Shown: positions 1-7,800 of the stretch, in pieces
Position numbering within the stretch: position 1 is the first letter of the stretch
Layout of the letters: every line of letters starts with the position of its first letter
Source of the DNA: an uncultured Bacilli bacterium
GTDB lineage: Bacteria; Bacillota_I; Bacilli_A; RF39; UBA660
NCBI GenBank assembly: GCA_947632275.1
Contig: CANROR010000009.1
Location: forward strand, 1-26,508
Length of the DNA stretch: 26,508 nucleotides
Reading direction: 5' to 3'
The notes under the pieces: generated by a model
Seen by the model: only the letters and a program-made list of their open reading frames with translations
What the model was told of the DNA's origin: nothing
The model's database searches: none
Translations under genes and position numbers: made by a program

Positions 1-45
1 AAAAAAAAAAAAGCAAGAGTTGCCTTAGTTTCTAAACGCGGACTC
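1..45 (-). terminator. Rho-independent terminator of nrdD-nrdG
   Basis: On the minus strand, just after the nrdG stop, an 8-bp arm (GTAAGAGT) pairs with ACTCTTGC across a loop that contains a smaller TTAG/CTAA hairpin. A run of 12 T residues follows, reaching the window edge. This is a textbook intrinsic terminator for the nrdD-nrdG transcript. The stem begins within the last bases of nrdG. Confidence 0.85.
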
Positions 46-540
46 TTACTTTTCGTATAAAACTATTTTCTTTTGTTTTAAAGATTTGGGAATATCAATA
101 ACTCTTTGATTAGATGAACCTCGCCAAGCTAAATTAAAGTCATGAAGTTCATCAACATATTGGCCATCCACTAAAACATCAATGTAATTTAGAATTTCTT
201 TGTCTTTCAAATCGCGATCGTACAAGAAACCGGTCCATACCCAAAGAGTTTTATTAGGATATGTTTCTTTAAATTTTTTCGCAATTTTCGTGGTTGTTTC
301 AATGTTTTTAGGATGAAGAGGTTCACCGCCGAGAAGCGATAAACCTTTTATTTGATCCTTTTGGCAAAGGTTTAATAATTCTTGCATAGTTTCATCCGTG
401 AATTCTTTACCCCCATTAAAATCATGAGTCTCGGGATTAAAACAATTTTTACAGTTAAAGGTGCAACCTTGAACAAATAAGGAAACTCTTACCCCGGGTC
501 CATTAGAGATATCCATCTTGCGGATTTTCGCGTATCTCAT
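46..540 (-). CDS. nrdG: Anaerobic ribonucleoside-triphosphate reductase activating protein (radical SAM)
   Basis: NrdG is the radical-SAM activase that puts the glycyl radical on the anaerobic reductase NrdD, using a [4Fe-4S] cluster and S-adenosylmethionine. The 164-residue protein carries the cluster motif CTFNCKNC (C26, C30, C33; CX3CX2C) after the family-typical start around NGPGVRVSLFVQGC. A GGEP motif (SAM-contacting) is seen near residue 71. Length matches the family. It starts 2 bases after the nrdD stop, with an AAGG ribosome-binding sequence inside the end of nrdD, so the two are translationally coupled. The activity is oxygen-sensitive, which fits an anaerobe. Confidence 0.96.
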   Translation of the reverse strand: MRYAKIRKMDISNGPGVRVSLFVQGCTFNCKNCFNPETHDFNGGKEFTDETMQELLNLCQKDQIKGLSLLGGEPLHPKNIETTTKIAKKFKETYPNKTLWVWTGFLYDRDLKDKEILNYIDVLVDGQYVDELHDFNLAWRGSSNQRVIDIPKSLKQKKIVLYEK

Positions 541-542
541 GC

Positions 543-2705
543 TTAGCCTTCTTGAGCATCTTTATTATCAATATGCAAAACTCTTTCTTTTATTTCTTGA
601 GTTCTTCCTTTATTCCAGAAGTTCGTGCCAATGTAACCACAAGTACGACGGGCAACGTTAAGTTTGGAGTGATCGCGGTTACCGCAGTTTGGACAATACC
701 ATTCAAGATTATCATCAATTAAGATTTCACCGGTATAACCACATTCTTGACAGTAATCACTCTTCGTATTAAGTTCGGCATACATGATATTATCGTAAAT
801 AAATTCGATAAGTTCTAAAACAACGGGAATATTATTCGTTAAATTAGGTGTTTCCACATAAGAGATGGCGCCCCCCGGACTTAAAACTTGGAATTCACTT
901 TCTAATTTTAATTTATCAAAAGCATCAATTTCTTCAAAAACAGGAACATGATAAGAATTGGTTATATAATCCCGATCCGTTATTCCTTTAATGATGCCAA
1001 AACGGTCTTTTAAGCATTTAGCAAATTTATAAGTTGTTGATTCAATTGGCGTTCCATAAACACTATAGTCAATATCTTCGGCTTCTTTCCATTTTTTACA
1101 AGCATCATTAAGTCGGCGCATTACGGCTAAAGCAAATTCTTTACCTTCACCATTATCCGTATGGGAATGTCCCGTCATAAACTTCGTACATTCGTACAAC
1201 CCCGCATAACCTAAAGAAATAGTTGAATAACCATGATGTAATAAATCATGAATGCTTGCGCCTTTTTCTAATCGAGCTAAAGCGCCATGTTGCCATAGAA
1301 TTGGAGCTACATCGCTCGTAGCTTTACTTAAGCGTTTATGTCTAGCTTGTAAAGCCCGATGGCATAGTTCTAGTCTATCATCCATGATCTTCCAGAACAA
1401 TTCTTGATCTTTATCACTTGATAAAGCCACATCTACTAAATTAAGAGTTACCACGCCTTGATTAAACCGACCATAATATTTTGGTTTACCATTTTCGTCA
1501 ACATAAGGAGTTAAAAAGCTCCGACAACCCATGCAAGGATAACATTGTCCATTACCATTTTTATCAATTTTATATTTCTTCATCATTTTTTCCGAAATAT
1601 AATCCGGAACCATTCTCTTGGCTGTACATTTGGCTGCAAGTTCGGTTAAATACCAATACTTACTGTTCTTATGCATGTTATCTTCTTCTAAAACGTATAG
1701 AAGTTTAGGAAATGCTGGCGTAATCCAAACACCTTTTTCATTTTTCATGCCTTCAATTCTTTGATTTAAAACTTCTTCAATAATCATGGCTAATTCTTCT
1801 TTATATTCTTCCGTTTCACCTAAATAAAGGCAAACACTTAAGAATGGTGCTTGACCATTCGTGGTCGTCATGGAATTAACTTGATATTGGAAAGTTTGCA
1901 CCCCGTCTTTGATTTCGCGCGCTAAATCTTCTTTCGCATATTTTTCACAATCGGCTTTACTAAATTTCCGTTTTTTATATTTATCTAAATAACTTTTGTA
2001 GCTATCCCGAACAAAAGGAGCAAGATGCGTCATCGTAATTGTAGCACCCCCATATTGGCTTGATGTTACCGCCGTAATTATTTGGGTAGCAATCGTCATA
2101 GCTGTTAAGAACCGATGCGGTTTTTCAATCATAACGCCATTAATATTCGTCCCATTTTGGAGCATATCTTCTAAGTTAATTAAATCACAGTTATGCAAAG
2201 CATTTTGGGCAAAGTAATCGGCATCATGGAAATGAATAATTCCTTCATCATGCGCTTTAACAATATCTTCTGGTAGTAAAAAACGTCTGGTGATATCCGT
2301 ACTCGTAATGCCGGCCAAATAATCTCTTTGGGTCGTAACAATTTTGGCATTTTTGTTGGAATTTTCGGTATTCCAATATTCATTTTCGCCATCAATTAAT
2401 TCTTTAATAGCTAAGTCTGTCGTATTGGCTTTTCTAACTAAATCTCTAGTATAACGATAAGTTATATATTTTTTAGCTAAAGCATATTTACCAATTGCCA
2501 TTAATTTCATTTCAATGATATCTTGAATATCTTCGACAAGCATTCTTCTCTTACCTAATTTTTCAATATATTTAATTATATTTTTTATTTGGGTACTGCT
2601 TACTTGTTCTTCTTCACTAACCTCAGCATTGGCCTTCATTATAGCCTTTTCAATTTTTTCTGGACAGTAATCCACAATGTGTCCATCACGTTTAATTATT
2701 TTCAT
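543..2705 (-). CDS. nrdD: Anaerobic (class III) ribonucleoside-triphosphate reductase
   Basis: This is the catalytic subunit that makes deoxynucleotides without oxygen. The 720-residue protein starts with an ATP-cone allosteric domain (about residues 1-95, beginning KIIKRDGHIVDYCPEKIEKA). A long reductase barrel follows. The C-terminal zinc site has two Cys pairs (CQEC and CPNC), and then comes the glycyl-radical motif RRTCGYIG, with the radical glycine at about G690. The length is normal for the family. It is the first gene of the nrdDG operon, preceded by the ribosome-binding sequence AGGAGAGG. It diverges from a Crp/Fnr-type regulator across a palindrome-rich region that probably controls it. 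No NrdR box was recognised there. Confidence 0.97.
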   Translation of the reverse strand: MKIIKRDGHIVDYCPEKIEKAIMKANAEVSEEEQVSSTQIKNIIKYIEKLGKRRMLVEDIQDIIEMKLMAIGKYALAKKYITYRYTRDLVRKANTTDLAIKELIDGENEYWNTENSNKNAKIVTTQRDYLAGITSTDITRRFLLPEDIVKAHDEGIIHFHDADYFAQNALHNCDLINLEDMLQNGTNINGVMIEKPHRFLTAMTIATQIITAVTSSQYGGATITMTHLAPFVRDSYKSYLDKYKKRKFSKADCEKYAKEDLAREIKDGVQTFQYQVNSMTTTNGQAPFLSVCLYLGETEEYKEELAMIIEEVLNQRIEGMKNEKGVWITPAFPKLLYVLEEDNMHKNSKYWYLTELAAKCTAKRMVPDYISEKMMKKYKIDKNGNGQCYPCMGCRSFLTPYVDENGKPKYYGRFNQGVVTLNLVDVALSSDKDQELFWKIMDDRLELCHRALQARHKRLSKATSDVAPILWQHGALARLEKGASIHDLLHHGYSTISLGYAGLYECTKFMTGHSHTDNGEGKEFALAVMRRLNDACKKWKEAEDIDYSVYGTPIESTTYKFAKCLKDRFGIIKGITDRDYITNSYHVPVFEEIDAFDKLKLESEFQVLSPGGAISYVETPNLTNNIPVVLELIEFIYDNIMYAELNTKSDYCQECGYTGEILIDDNLEWYCPNCGNRDHSKLNVARRTCGYIGTNFWNKGRTQEIKERVLHIDNKDAQEG

Positions 2706-2756
2706 ATTACCTCTCCTACTCTGAGTTCAATATAACACATCTTTTTAAAATATATA

Positions 2757-2788
2757 TGTTGCATTTGCAACATTTTGCAAAAAATGTT
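2757..2788. promoter_or_regulatory. Overlapping palindromes, candidate operator between nrdD and the Crp/Fnr-type gene
   Basis: Two inverted repeats overlap here. The first is TGTTGCATTTGCAACA (2757-2772), with perfect 7-bp arms around TT. The second has 8-bp arms AACATTTT and AAAATGTT around GCAA (2769-2788). Both share a TTGCA core and sit between two divergent genes, one of which encodes a dimeric helix-turn-helix regulator. The first palindrome covers the likely -35 of the regulator gene, so autoregulation is a reasonable inference. The sequence does not match the Fnr (TTGAT-N4-ATCAA) or Crp (TGTGA-N6-TCACA) consensus. Confidence 0.6.
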
Positions 2789-2793
2789 AAAAT
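2765..2793 (+). promoter_or_regulatory. Sigma-70-type promoter of the Crp/Fnr-family gene
   Basis: The -35 is TTGCAA (2765-2770) and the -10 is TAAAAT (2788-2793), with a 17-bp spacer. The predicted transcript start near 2800 leaves a very short leader that contains the AAGGTGATG ribosome-binding site. The -35 and spacer coincide with the two palindromes. Confidence 0.55.
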
Positions 2794-2812
2794 TATTTTA
2801 AGGTGATGTCAA

Positions 2813-3445
2813 GTGAGTGAAATTTTTAGGAATATCTCGGAAAAAGATAAGTGTAAACTTTTGAAAACCTTAGAAGCTAATACCCATACTTTTCGAAAAA
2901 ATGAATCATTTTTTCAATTATTTAAAAATGATAAAATGATTGGAATTGTCCTTTCCGGCAACATTCAAATTATTAAAAATGACTATGAAGGTAACGAAAT
3001 TTTGATGGAAGATTTGGAGGAAGGTGACATCTTTGGTAATACAATTTCTTCCATCCAAAATGTCGAACACAATATTGTTGTTAAAGAAGAATCGACAATT
3101 ATATTAATTGATTATAATCATATTTTAAATTGTAATATCGAAAAAGATTATTATCTAACATTCATGAAAAATCTTTTAGAAATTGTTATGCATAAACTGC
3201 AAGAAAAAAATGAACGCTTAGAAATTTTAACGAAAAAAACAATTCGCAATAAAATCTTGGAATATTTAAAAATCATGCGGACTAAACATGGTTCACGGTT
3301 TGTCTATTTACCTTTTAATTTTAAAGACCTCGCCGATTACTTAGTTATTGATCGCTCCGCGATGACCAGAGAACTTAAATATTTAAAAGAAGAAGGTTTT
3401 ATTGCCATAAAGGGTAAAAGAATTGAAATATTATATGATATCTAA
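2813..3445 (+). CDS. Crp/Fnr-family transcriptional regulator
   Basis: The 210-residue protein has an N-terminal cyclic-nucleotide-binding-type beta roll (about residues 15-115, with GIVLSGNIQI and LEEGDIFG motifs). A long dimerisation helix follows (about 120-145), then a C-terminal winged helix-turn-helix (about 150-208, including FKDLADYLVIDRSAMTREL). Only two cysteines are seen (C14 and one near residue 107), so an Fnr-type [4Fe-4S] sensor is unlikely and the ligand is unknown. Translation starts at GTG behind a strong AAGGTGATG; the nearby ATG in that sequence soon meets a stop. Divergence from nrdD suggests it controls anaerobic deoxynucleotide synthesis, and possibly itself. The target is inferred from position only. 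Confidence 0.9.
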   Translation: MSEIFRNISEKDKCKLLKTLEANTHTFRKNESFFQLFKNDKMIGIVLSGNIQIIKNDYEGNEILMEDLEEGDIFGNTISSIQNVEHNIVVKEESTIILIDYNHILNCNIEKDYYLTFMKNLLEIVMHKLQEKNERLEILTKKTIRNKILEYLKIMRTKHGSRFVYLPFNFKDLADYLVIDRSAMTRELKYLKEEGFIAIKGKRIEILYDI

Positions 3446-3464
3446 TGCTTTTTTTAAGTAATTA

Positions 3465-3473
3465 TGTTATATT
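3465..3473 (+). promoter_or_regulatory. Extended -10 promoter element before dut
   Basis: TGTTATATT carries the extended -10 TG one base before TATATT. It lies between the end of the regulator gene and dut, with the AAGGA ribosome-binding sequence beginning 6 bases downstream. No convincing -35 was found. No terminator is clear after the regulator gene, so dut may also be read from upstream. Confidence 0.4.
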
Positions 3474-3494
3474 AATATTAAGGATGTGAAAAAT

Positions 3495-3944
3495 ATGCGG
3501 GGATTTCAAATTGCTAAAGGTTGGGAAAATAAAGGAATAAATATGCCGGTGCGCAAGACCCAAAAAGCAGCAGCTTACGATATTGAAGCGGCCGAAGATA
3601 TAACTATTCCCTCTTTTCATTTAGGTGTTAAACCAACGTTAATTCCGACCGGTTTAAAAGCTTATTGTGAAGATGATGAATTTTTTATACTTTGCAATCG
3701 GAGCAGTGGCCCTAAAAAGGGTCTTATAATGGCAAATAGTATTGGCATAATTGATGCCGATTACTACGGTAATGAAAGTAATGATGGTCACTTTTATTTT
3801 CAATATATTAATTGCTTAGATCATGATATTGAAATTAAAAAAGGCGATGTCATTGGCCAAGTAATATTTATGAAATATTTAAAAACCGATGACGATCAAG
3901 CCGAAGGAATTAGAACCGGTGGTTTTGGTTCAACTGATAAATAA
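3495..3944 (+). CDS. dut: dUTP diphosphatase (trimeric dUTPase family)
   Basis: This enzyme hydrolyses dUTP to dUMP and pyrophosphate, which keeps uracil out of DNA and supplies dUMP for thymidylate. All five dUTPase motifs are readable: AAAYDIEA (motif 1), RSSGPKKGL (2), GIIDADYYGN (3), KKGDVIGQVIF (4) and the C-terminal RTGGFGSTDK (5). At about 149 residues it matches the trimeric family. The ATG at 3495 is preferred over an in-frame GTG at 3486, because AAGGA lies only 2-3 bases before that GTG but about 10 before the ATG. Location next to nrdDG and its regulator makes a small nucleotide-metabolism cluster. Confidence 0.95.
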   Translation: MRGFQIAKGWENKGINMPVRKTQKAAAYDIEAAEDITIPSFHLGVKPTLIPTGLKAYCEDDEFFILCNRSSGPKKGLIMANSIGIIDADYYGNESNDGHFYFQYINCLDHDIEIKKGDVIGQVIFMKYLKTDDDQAEGIRTGGFGSTDK

Positions 3945-3979
3945 AAAATATGGGCAATAAATATTGCGATATTTTTTTT
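3945..3979 (+). terminator. Terminator after dut
   Basis: GCAAT and ATTGC pair around AAAT, with a flanking AATAT/ATATT extension, and eight T residues follow. This is a moderately stable intrinsic terminator. Its 3' arm also holds the TTGCGA -35 element of the murC promoter. Confidence 0.65.
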
Positions 3980-3992
3980 ATTTGTTTATAAT
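3964..3992 (+). promoter_or_regulatory. Promoter of murC
   Basis: TTGCGA (3964-3969) and TATAAT (3987-3992) are separated by exactly 17 bp. The murC ribosome-binding sequence (GAGGTG) and ATG at 4014 follow at normal distances. The -35 is embedded in the dut terminator hairpin. Confidence 0.65.
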
Positions 3993-4013
3993 ACACTTAA
4001 TTGAGGTGAATTT

Positions 4014-5375
4014 ATGAAAGCAAAAACAATTCATTTTATTGGAATCGGCGGCATAAGCATGAGTGGCATCGCCGAAATCATGCTTAGTTGTGGCTACAAA
4101 GTCACGGGTTCTGATATTAACGATACCGAAATAATCGAAATTTTAAAAACTAAAGGGGCCAAAATTTATCAAGGACATCATCCCGAATTAATTAAAGATG
4201 CCGATATTGTTGTTTATACCGCCGCGATTAGTGAAACTGACCCTGAACGCCAAGAAGCGGTTCGTTTAGGTAAAGAAACTTATGAACGGGCCGAATTTTT
4301 AGGCCAAATATCCCAAGAGTATCAAAATGCTTTATGTATCTCGGGAACGCATGGGAAAAGTACCACCACGGGCATGGTTAGTACAATATTTTTAGAAGCC
4401 GGCCTTAATCCGACGATTCAAATTGGGGCCATTCTTCCCCAAATAAAGGGTAATACTTATATTGGTTCGAAAGATTACTTAATCATGGAAGCTTGTGAAT
4501 ATGTGGATAGTTTCTTGCATTTTCACCCTACTAGCGAAATAATTTTAAATATTGATGATGACCATCTAGATTATTTTAAAAATATTGAAAATATTAAAGT
4601 TTCTTTTACTAAATATTTAAATTTATTACCAAGTAATGGTTTGGCGGTGGTAAATATTGATGATCAAAATGTCCGAGACGTTATTAAAAATACTTCAAAG
4701 AAAATTATTACTTATGGTATCAATAACGAAGCTGATTTTAAAGCTACGAATATTGCCAAAAATGATTTAGGTTTTTATACCTTTGATGTTTTAAAAAATA
4801 ATGAATTATTCCTAACTATTTCTTTAAATATTAATGGCTATCATAATATTTATAATGCTCTAGCCGCTATTGCTCTAGCTGCTAACTATATAAGCAATAA
4901 AGAAGTAATCAAAGAAGGGATTGAAAAATATCATGGCGTTGATCGCCGCTTCCAATACTTAGGTAAATATCATGAAGCTTTAGTTTACGATGATTATGCC
5001 CATCATCCGACCGAAATAAAATCGACGCTTGCCTCAAGCAAGGAAGTTAAACATCACGAATCTTGGGCCGTCTTTCAAGCTCATACCTTTTCGCGAACCA
5101 AAGAACATTTAGAAGAATTCGCCGAAATTCTCGCCCAATTTGACCATGTCGTTATCGCTAAAATCTATCCGGCACGGGAAACTAATATCTACGGTGTCTC
5201 CGAAGAACAATTAGTCGAAGCAATCAAACTTAAAAATCCTAATGTGGTATTTATTGATGATTTTAACCAAATCGAAACTTATCTAAAAGCAAAGATAAAA
5301 CCTCAGGATTTAATAATTACTATTGGGGCTGGTCCCATTAATCAAGTAGCTTATAACTTAATAAAAGAACGTTAA
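4014..5375 (+). CDS. murC: UDP-N-acetylmuramate--L-alanine ligase
   Basis: MurC adds the first amino acid of the peptidoglycan stem peptide, joining L-alanine to UDP-MurNAc with ATP in the cytoplasm. The 453-residue protein shows the N-terminal Rossmann motif GIGGISMSGIAEIM and the Mur-ligase P-loop SGTHGKSTTT (residues 110-119). Central DDHLDYF and C-terminal YDDYAHHPTEI motifs typical of MurC are also present. Length is normal. Its presence indicates a peptidoglycan wall, so the organism is not a classic wall-less Mollicute. It is monocistronic, with its own consensus promoter and a strong terminator. Confidence 0.97.
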   Translation: MKAKTIHFIGIGGISMSGIAEIMLSCGYKVTGSDINDTEIIEILKTKGAKIYQGHHPELIKDADIVVYTAAISETDPERQEAVRLGKETYERAEFLGQISQEYQNALCISGTHGKSTTTGMVSTIFLEAGLNPTIQIGAILPQIKGNTYIGSKDYLIMEACEYVDSFLHFHPTSEIILNIDDDHLDYFKNIENIKVSFTKYLNLLPSNGLAVVNIDDQNVRDVIKNTSKKIITYGINNEADFKATNIAKNDLGFYTFDVLKNNELFLTISLNINGYHNIYNALAAIALAANYISNKEVIKEGIEKYHGVDRRFQYLGKYHEALVYDDYAHHPTEIKSTLASSKEVKHHESWAVFQAHTFSRTKEHLEEFAEILAQFDHVVIAKIYPARETNIYGVSEEQLVEAIKLKNPNVVFIDDFNQIETYLKAKIKPQDLIITIGAGPINQVAYNLIKER

Positions 5376-5400
5376 AAAAAATAACGTTCTTTTTATTTTT
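5363..5400 (+). terminator. Terminator of murC, overlapping the stop codon
   Basis: A perfect 12-bp stem (AAAAGAACGTTA with TAACGTTCTTTT) closes a loop of seven A residues and is followed by a T-rich tract. The murC stop codon TAA lies at the stem-loop junction. The T tract starts within the 3' arm. Confidence 0.85.
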
Positions 5401-5407
5401 AAGCCAA

Positions 5408-5432
5408 CGAAAAACTTCCTTTAAGGAAGTTT
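5408..5432 (-). terminator. Terminator of the leftward pilus-like gene cluster
   Basis: On the minus strand AAACTTCC pairs with GGAAGTTT around TTAAA, and TTTTTCG follows. It lies 8 bases past the stop of the gene at 5440 and faces the murC terminator, so convergent transcription is stopped from both sides. Confidence 0.75.
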
Positions 5433-5439
5433 AGTTTAA

Positions 5440-5823
5440 TTACATATAAGATTTACATGAACCAACTGTTTCCGCAGATCTATTTGGATGTTCGATACAA
5501 GTTCGACAAACATCATAATCGGCTTTTGCTTCATCATTAAAGCTACCAATTAAACCAAATACCGCCGATACAATTGTTGGAACAAAGAATATCACAACCG
5601 CAGCCACAAGACGCATCATTAATGATTTAGCAGATTTACCAATTTGTTTTTCGTCGTTAGAAATAACTGCTTTACCTAAATCAACCATTCCTAAAATAAT
5701 TAATATAAGTGGAATAACGATTTTTACAACTAATAAAACAATACCAACGAATTGCCATAATACGGCGGTTTCATGACAGAAGCCAGTAGCCACTTGTCCA
5801 GGTTCAACATCTAATAAAAACAT
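5440..5823 (-). CDS. VirB2/TrbC-like two-helix membrane subunit with C-terminal cysteines
   Basis: The 127-residue protein has two hydrophobic helices (about residues 22-47 and 68-93) joined by a short basic/acidic loop, DLGKAVISNDEKQIGKSAKS. This hairpin layout recalls VirB2/TrbC pilin-like subunits of Gram-positive type IV systems. The C-terminus carries a C-x2-C pair and a further Cys after the second helix. It is a paralogue of the next gene upstream (5918-6268): WQ..G near the first helix, AVISNDEK in the loop and the position of the C-terminal cysteines are shared. Unlike its neighbours it has its own consensus promoter and a good GAAGGAGAG site, which suggests high separate expression. 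Assembly into a pilus is inferred. Confidence 0.65.
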   Translation of the reverse strand: MFLLDVEPGQVATGFCHETAVLWQFVGIVLLVVKIVIPLILIILGMVDLGKAVISNDEKQIGKSAKSLMMRLVAAVVIFFVPTIVSAVFGLIGSFNDEAKADYDVCRTCIEHPNRSAETVGSCKSYM

Positions 5824-5850
5824 TTATACATCTCTCCTTCACTTAATTAT

Positions 5851-5879
5851 ATTTTATCTTAATTGATATATTATGTCAA
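5851..5879 (-). promoter_or_regulatory. Consensus promoter of the VirB2-like gene at 5440-5823
   Basis: On the minus strand TTGACA (5874-5879) and TAAAAT (5851-5856) are separated by 17 bp. This is among the strongest promoter matches in the window. It lies between the two VirB2-like paralogues and separates the last gene from the upstream operon. Confidence 0.8.
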
Positions 5880-5917
5880 TAAAATCTTCTTTTAATTTGA
5901 CACTTAAAAATTCTTAC

Positions 5918-6268
5918 CTAATCCATAGGTATTACGTCGCCTTGATAAGAGGTATCACAATTAGTTCTTGGCGCCGTAACACAACCTAAACAATTTTTAA
6001 AATCATCTTTATAATCAATAAATAAACCTAAAAGATTAAAAATAGAAGTTACGATTAAAGGAATAAAAAATATTACCATTCCAATAGCTATTTTTTTGAT
6101 TAAAGACATAGCAGTTTTACTTATCGCTTTTTCATCATTACTAATTACTGCTTGGGCTAAATTTACTACTCCTAGAATAATCAAAACGACGGGAATTAAT
6201 ATTTTTAATACCCAAAAAACATAACCAATAACTTGCCATATCGCGGCCGTTTTATAACAAAAACCCAT
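5918..6268 (-). CDS. VirB2/TrbC-like two-helix membrane subunit, paralogue of the neighbour
   Basis: The 116-residue protein has two hydrophobic helices (about residues 10-35 and 58-82) around the loop NLAQAVISNDEKAISKTAMS. The tail after helix 2 contains CLGC and one more Cys. It shares its plan and several motifs with the 5440-5823 protein, so an old tandem duplication is likely. It follows the TadZ-like gene after an 11-base gap and is the last gene of that operon. No cleavable signal peptide is evident. It could be a pilin-like subunit or a membrane spacer of a secretion channel; the family assignment is by topology and remembered sequence style only. Confidence 0.6.
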   Translation of the reverse strand: MGFCYKTAAIWQVIGYVFWVLKILIPVVLIILGVVNLAQAVISNDEKAISKTAMSLIKKIAIGMVIFFIPLIVTSIFNLLGLFIDYKDDFKNCLGCVTAPRTNCDTSYQGDVIPMD

Positions 6269-6279
6269 AATACCTCCTC

Positions 6280-7275
6280 TTATTTAAAGACACTAAATAA
6301 TCCTTTAGCTTCATCGCCAATGCGACTAAAGCCAAGGGTAGCTAAAAAGTTATTTAAAACTTCATGATTATATTCTTTATCATCTAAATTAGGAATATTA
6401 AAGAATACTTTACTGCGACTTTCTTTTTCAAAATCATCGATATCTTTTTCACTTAAAACACTACGATTTAAAACAATTTTTTTACCTTCTAACTTATCAA
6501 AAATATGTTTATCTTGTAAATACATTTTATTTAACTTCGTTAAACCGGGTTCAATTAAATAAATAACTTCTTTAACGGAATCGCTTACTTCCCCATTAAA
6601 ATCAACCAAAATAACTTCGGCATCACTATTATCACTAATATAACCATCAAGTTGCATACTACTAATCGAATCCAAATTTTTATCGCCAAAAAGAGCAAAA
6701 TCATTACTATTAACTTCTACAGCTTTAACTTTATAATTTTTTTCTAATTGTTTTTTTAACATATAAACCAAAGTTGTCGATCCCGCATTAGCCGTAACAT
6801 TTTTAAAACCAATTACTCTTTGCCCAATAAAACCCCGGGTATTATCATATTTATTTTCATTTAAAGATGGCTTTTCGGATACCGCATTTAATTGATGGTA
6901 ACTAGCTACATCTTTATAAGTATTAGGATTATCAATTAAAAATTTAATTGCATCCGCGCTTTTCGTAAAATTATAAATCCCCATGGAAACTAATTGCGAC
7001 ATATATAAAGGTGAATTTACTTTTTCGGAATCATCTAACAATAAAATGATTTTTGACGCATCAAAATTAACTGATAAAGCTTGAATGACATTAATATTTT
7101 CGTAATTTTTAATGGCCGTAATATCAATAATCATCTTATTGTAGTAAAAATTAGTAAATTCACTAACTAATTCATCGATTGTAAATTCCCCGTTTATATG
7201 TTTAATTACATCTATTTCTAAATTGGCAAGCATTGCTTGAAATTTATTAGAAATTATTACATTTATTCCATTCAT
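6280..7275 (-). CDS. TadZ/CpaE-like protein with degenerate P-loop
   Basis: The 331-residue protein has an N-terminal receiver-like alpha/beta domain (about residues 1-115, with MIIDITAI and IILLLDDS strands). A C-terminal domain (about 150-325) is laid out like MinD/ParA ATPases. The P-loop position reads GFKNVTANAGSTTL (156-169): the glycine-rich turn and TT are kept, but the Walker lysines are absent. A switch-like strand, AEVILVDFNG, follows at about 219-228. TadZ and CpaE localise Tad pili and often have atypical ATPase sites, and the adjacency to pilin-like genes supports that reading. No signal peptide is seen, so it should be cytosolic. ATP binding is doubtful. Confidence 0.6.
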   Translation of the reverse strand: MNGINVIISNKFQAMLANLEIDVIKHINGEFTIDELVSEFTNFYYNKMIIDITAIKNYENINVIQALSVNFDASKIILLLDDSEKVNSPLYMSQLVSMGIYNFTKSADAIKFLIDNPNTYKDVASYHQLNAVSEKPSLNENKYDNTRGFIGQRVIGFKNVTANAGSTTLVYMLKKQLEKNYKVKAVEVNSNDFALFGDKNLDSISSMQLDGYISDNSDAEVILVDFNGEVSDSVKEVIYLIEPGLTKLNKMYLQDKHIFDKLEGKKIVLNRSVLSEKDIDDFEKESRSKVFFNIPNLDDKEYNHEVLNNFLATLGFSRIGDEAKGLFSVFK

Positions 7276-7284
7276 ATTTTTACC

Positions 7285-7800
7285 TCACTTTTTATTATTA
7301 ATTCTTTGATTATTACCAATAAAAGCATTAGTTTGGCCTTCCACTTTAAAAGTTGTTATATCCCCAATTATTGGTAAATTAAATTTATAAAATAATCTTA
7401 TATTGTAATATACATTAGTTGTACTTTCATTCTTTTTATAAGTTTCTTCTTGAAAGCAATAATAATATTTAGTATTACCATCGGCTATATCATAATTGTT
7501 TAAATTATTACTTTCATTTTCTTCAAGACTAATTACGCCATACCAACCTTCGGGACATTTGCCTTGCGTTTGATAACTATTTTGTCTTAAATAATTATTT
7601 ATAATTTTGGCATTTCCTTCGTAGCCTTTACTTAAATTATCTACCGATATGCCTTCATATTTTTCCACCATAGTTAGCATTTCATTTTTTAAAGAAAAAG
7701 CTTTAGAATAACTAATTACTAGGGATAAAAATGATGCAAAGATTAAAATAAAAACAATTATTAATTGAAACGTCCAAGTAGATCCAATTGCCTCTCTCAT
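7285..7800 (-). CDS. TadE-like minor pilin candidate, MREAIG family
   Basis: The 171-residue protein starts MREAIG, continues with one strong hydrophobic helix (about residues 10-32) and then an extracellular-type domain. It is a paralogue of the neighbour at 7797-8339. Both have YxTxGKCxxG near residue 80 and a C-terminal stretch reading FYKFNLPIIGD or FYQLDLPIISQ, followed by a related F-K-x-x-G segment. This plan (short tail, N-terminal helix, C-terminal domain ending in FxLPII) resembles TadE/TadF pseudopilins, but no exact family signature was recognised. Its start overlaps the previous gene by 4 bases (ATGA), so translation is coupled. Confidence 0.6.
   Translation of the reverse strand: MREAIGSTWTFQLIIVFILIFASFLSLVISYSKAFSLKNEMLTMVEKYEGISVDNLSKGYEGNAKIINNYLRQNSYQTQGKCPEGWYGVISLEENESNNLNNYDIADGNTKYYYCFQEETYKKNESTTNVYYNIRLFYKFNLPIIGDITTFKVEGQTNAFIGNNQRINNKK

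Noticed and set aside
1481..1708. Plus-strand frame of 75 residues inside nrdD
   Set aside because: Antisense to a well-supported gene, no motif and no ribosome site.
3486..3494. GTG start for dut
   Set aside because: The ribosome-binding sequence is only 2-3 bases before it; the ATG at 3495 is correctly spaced.
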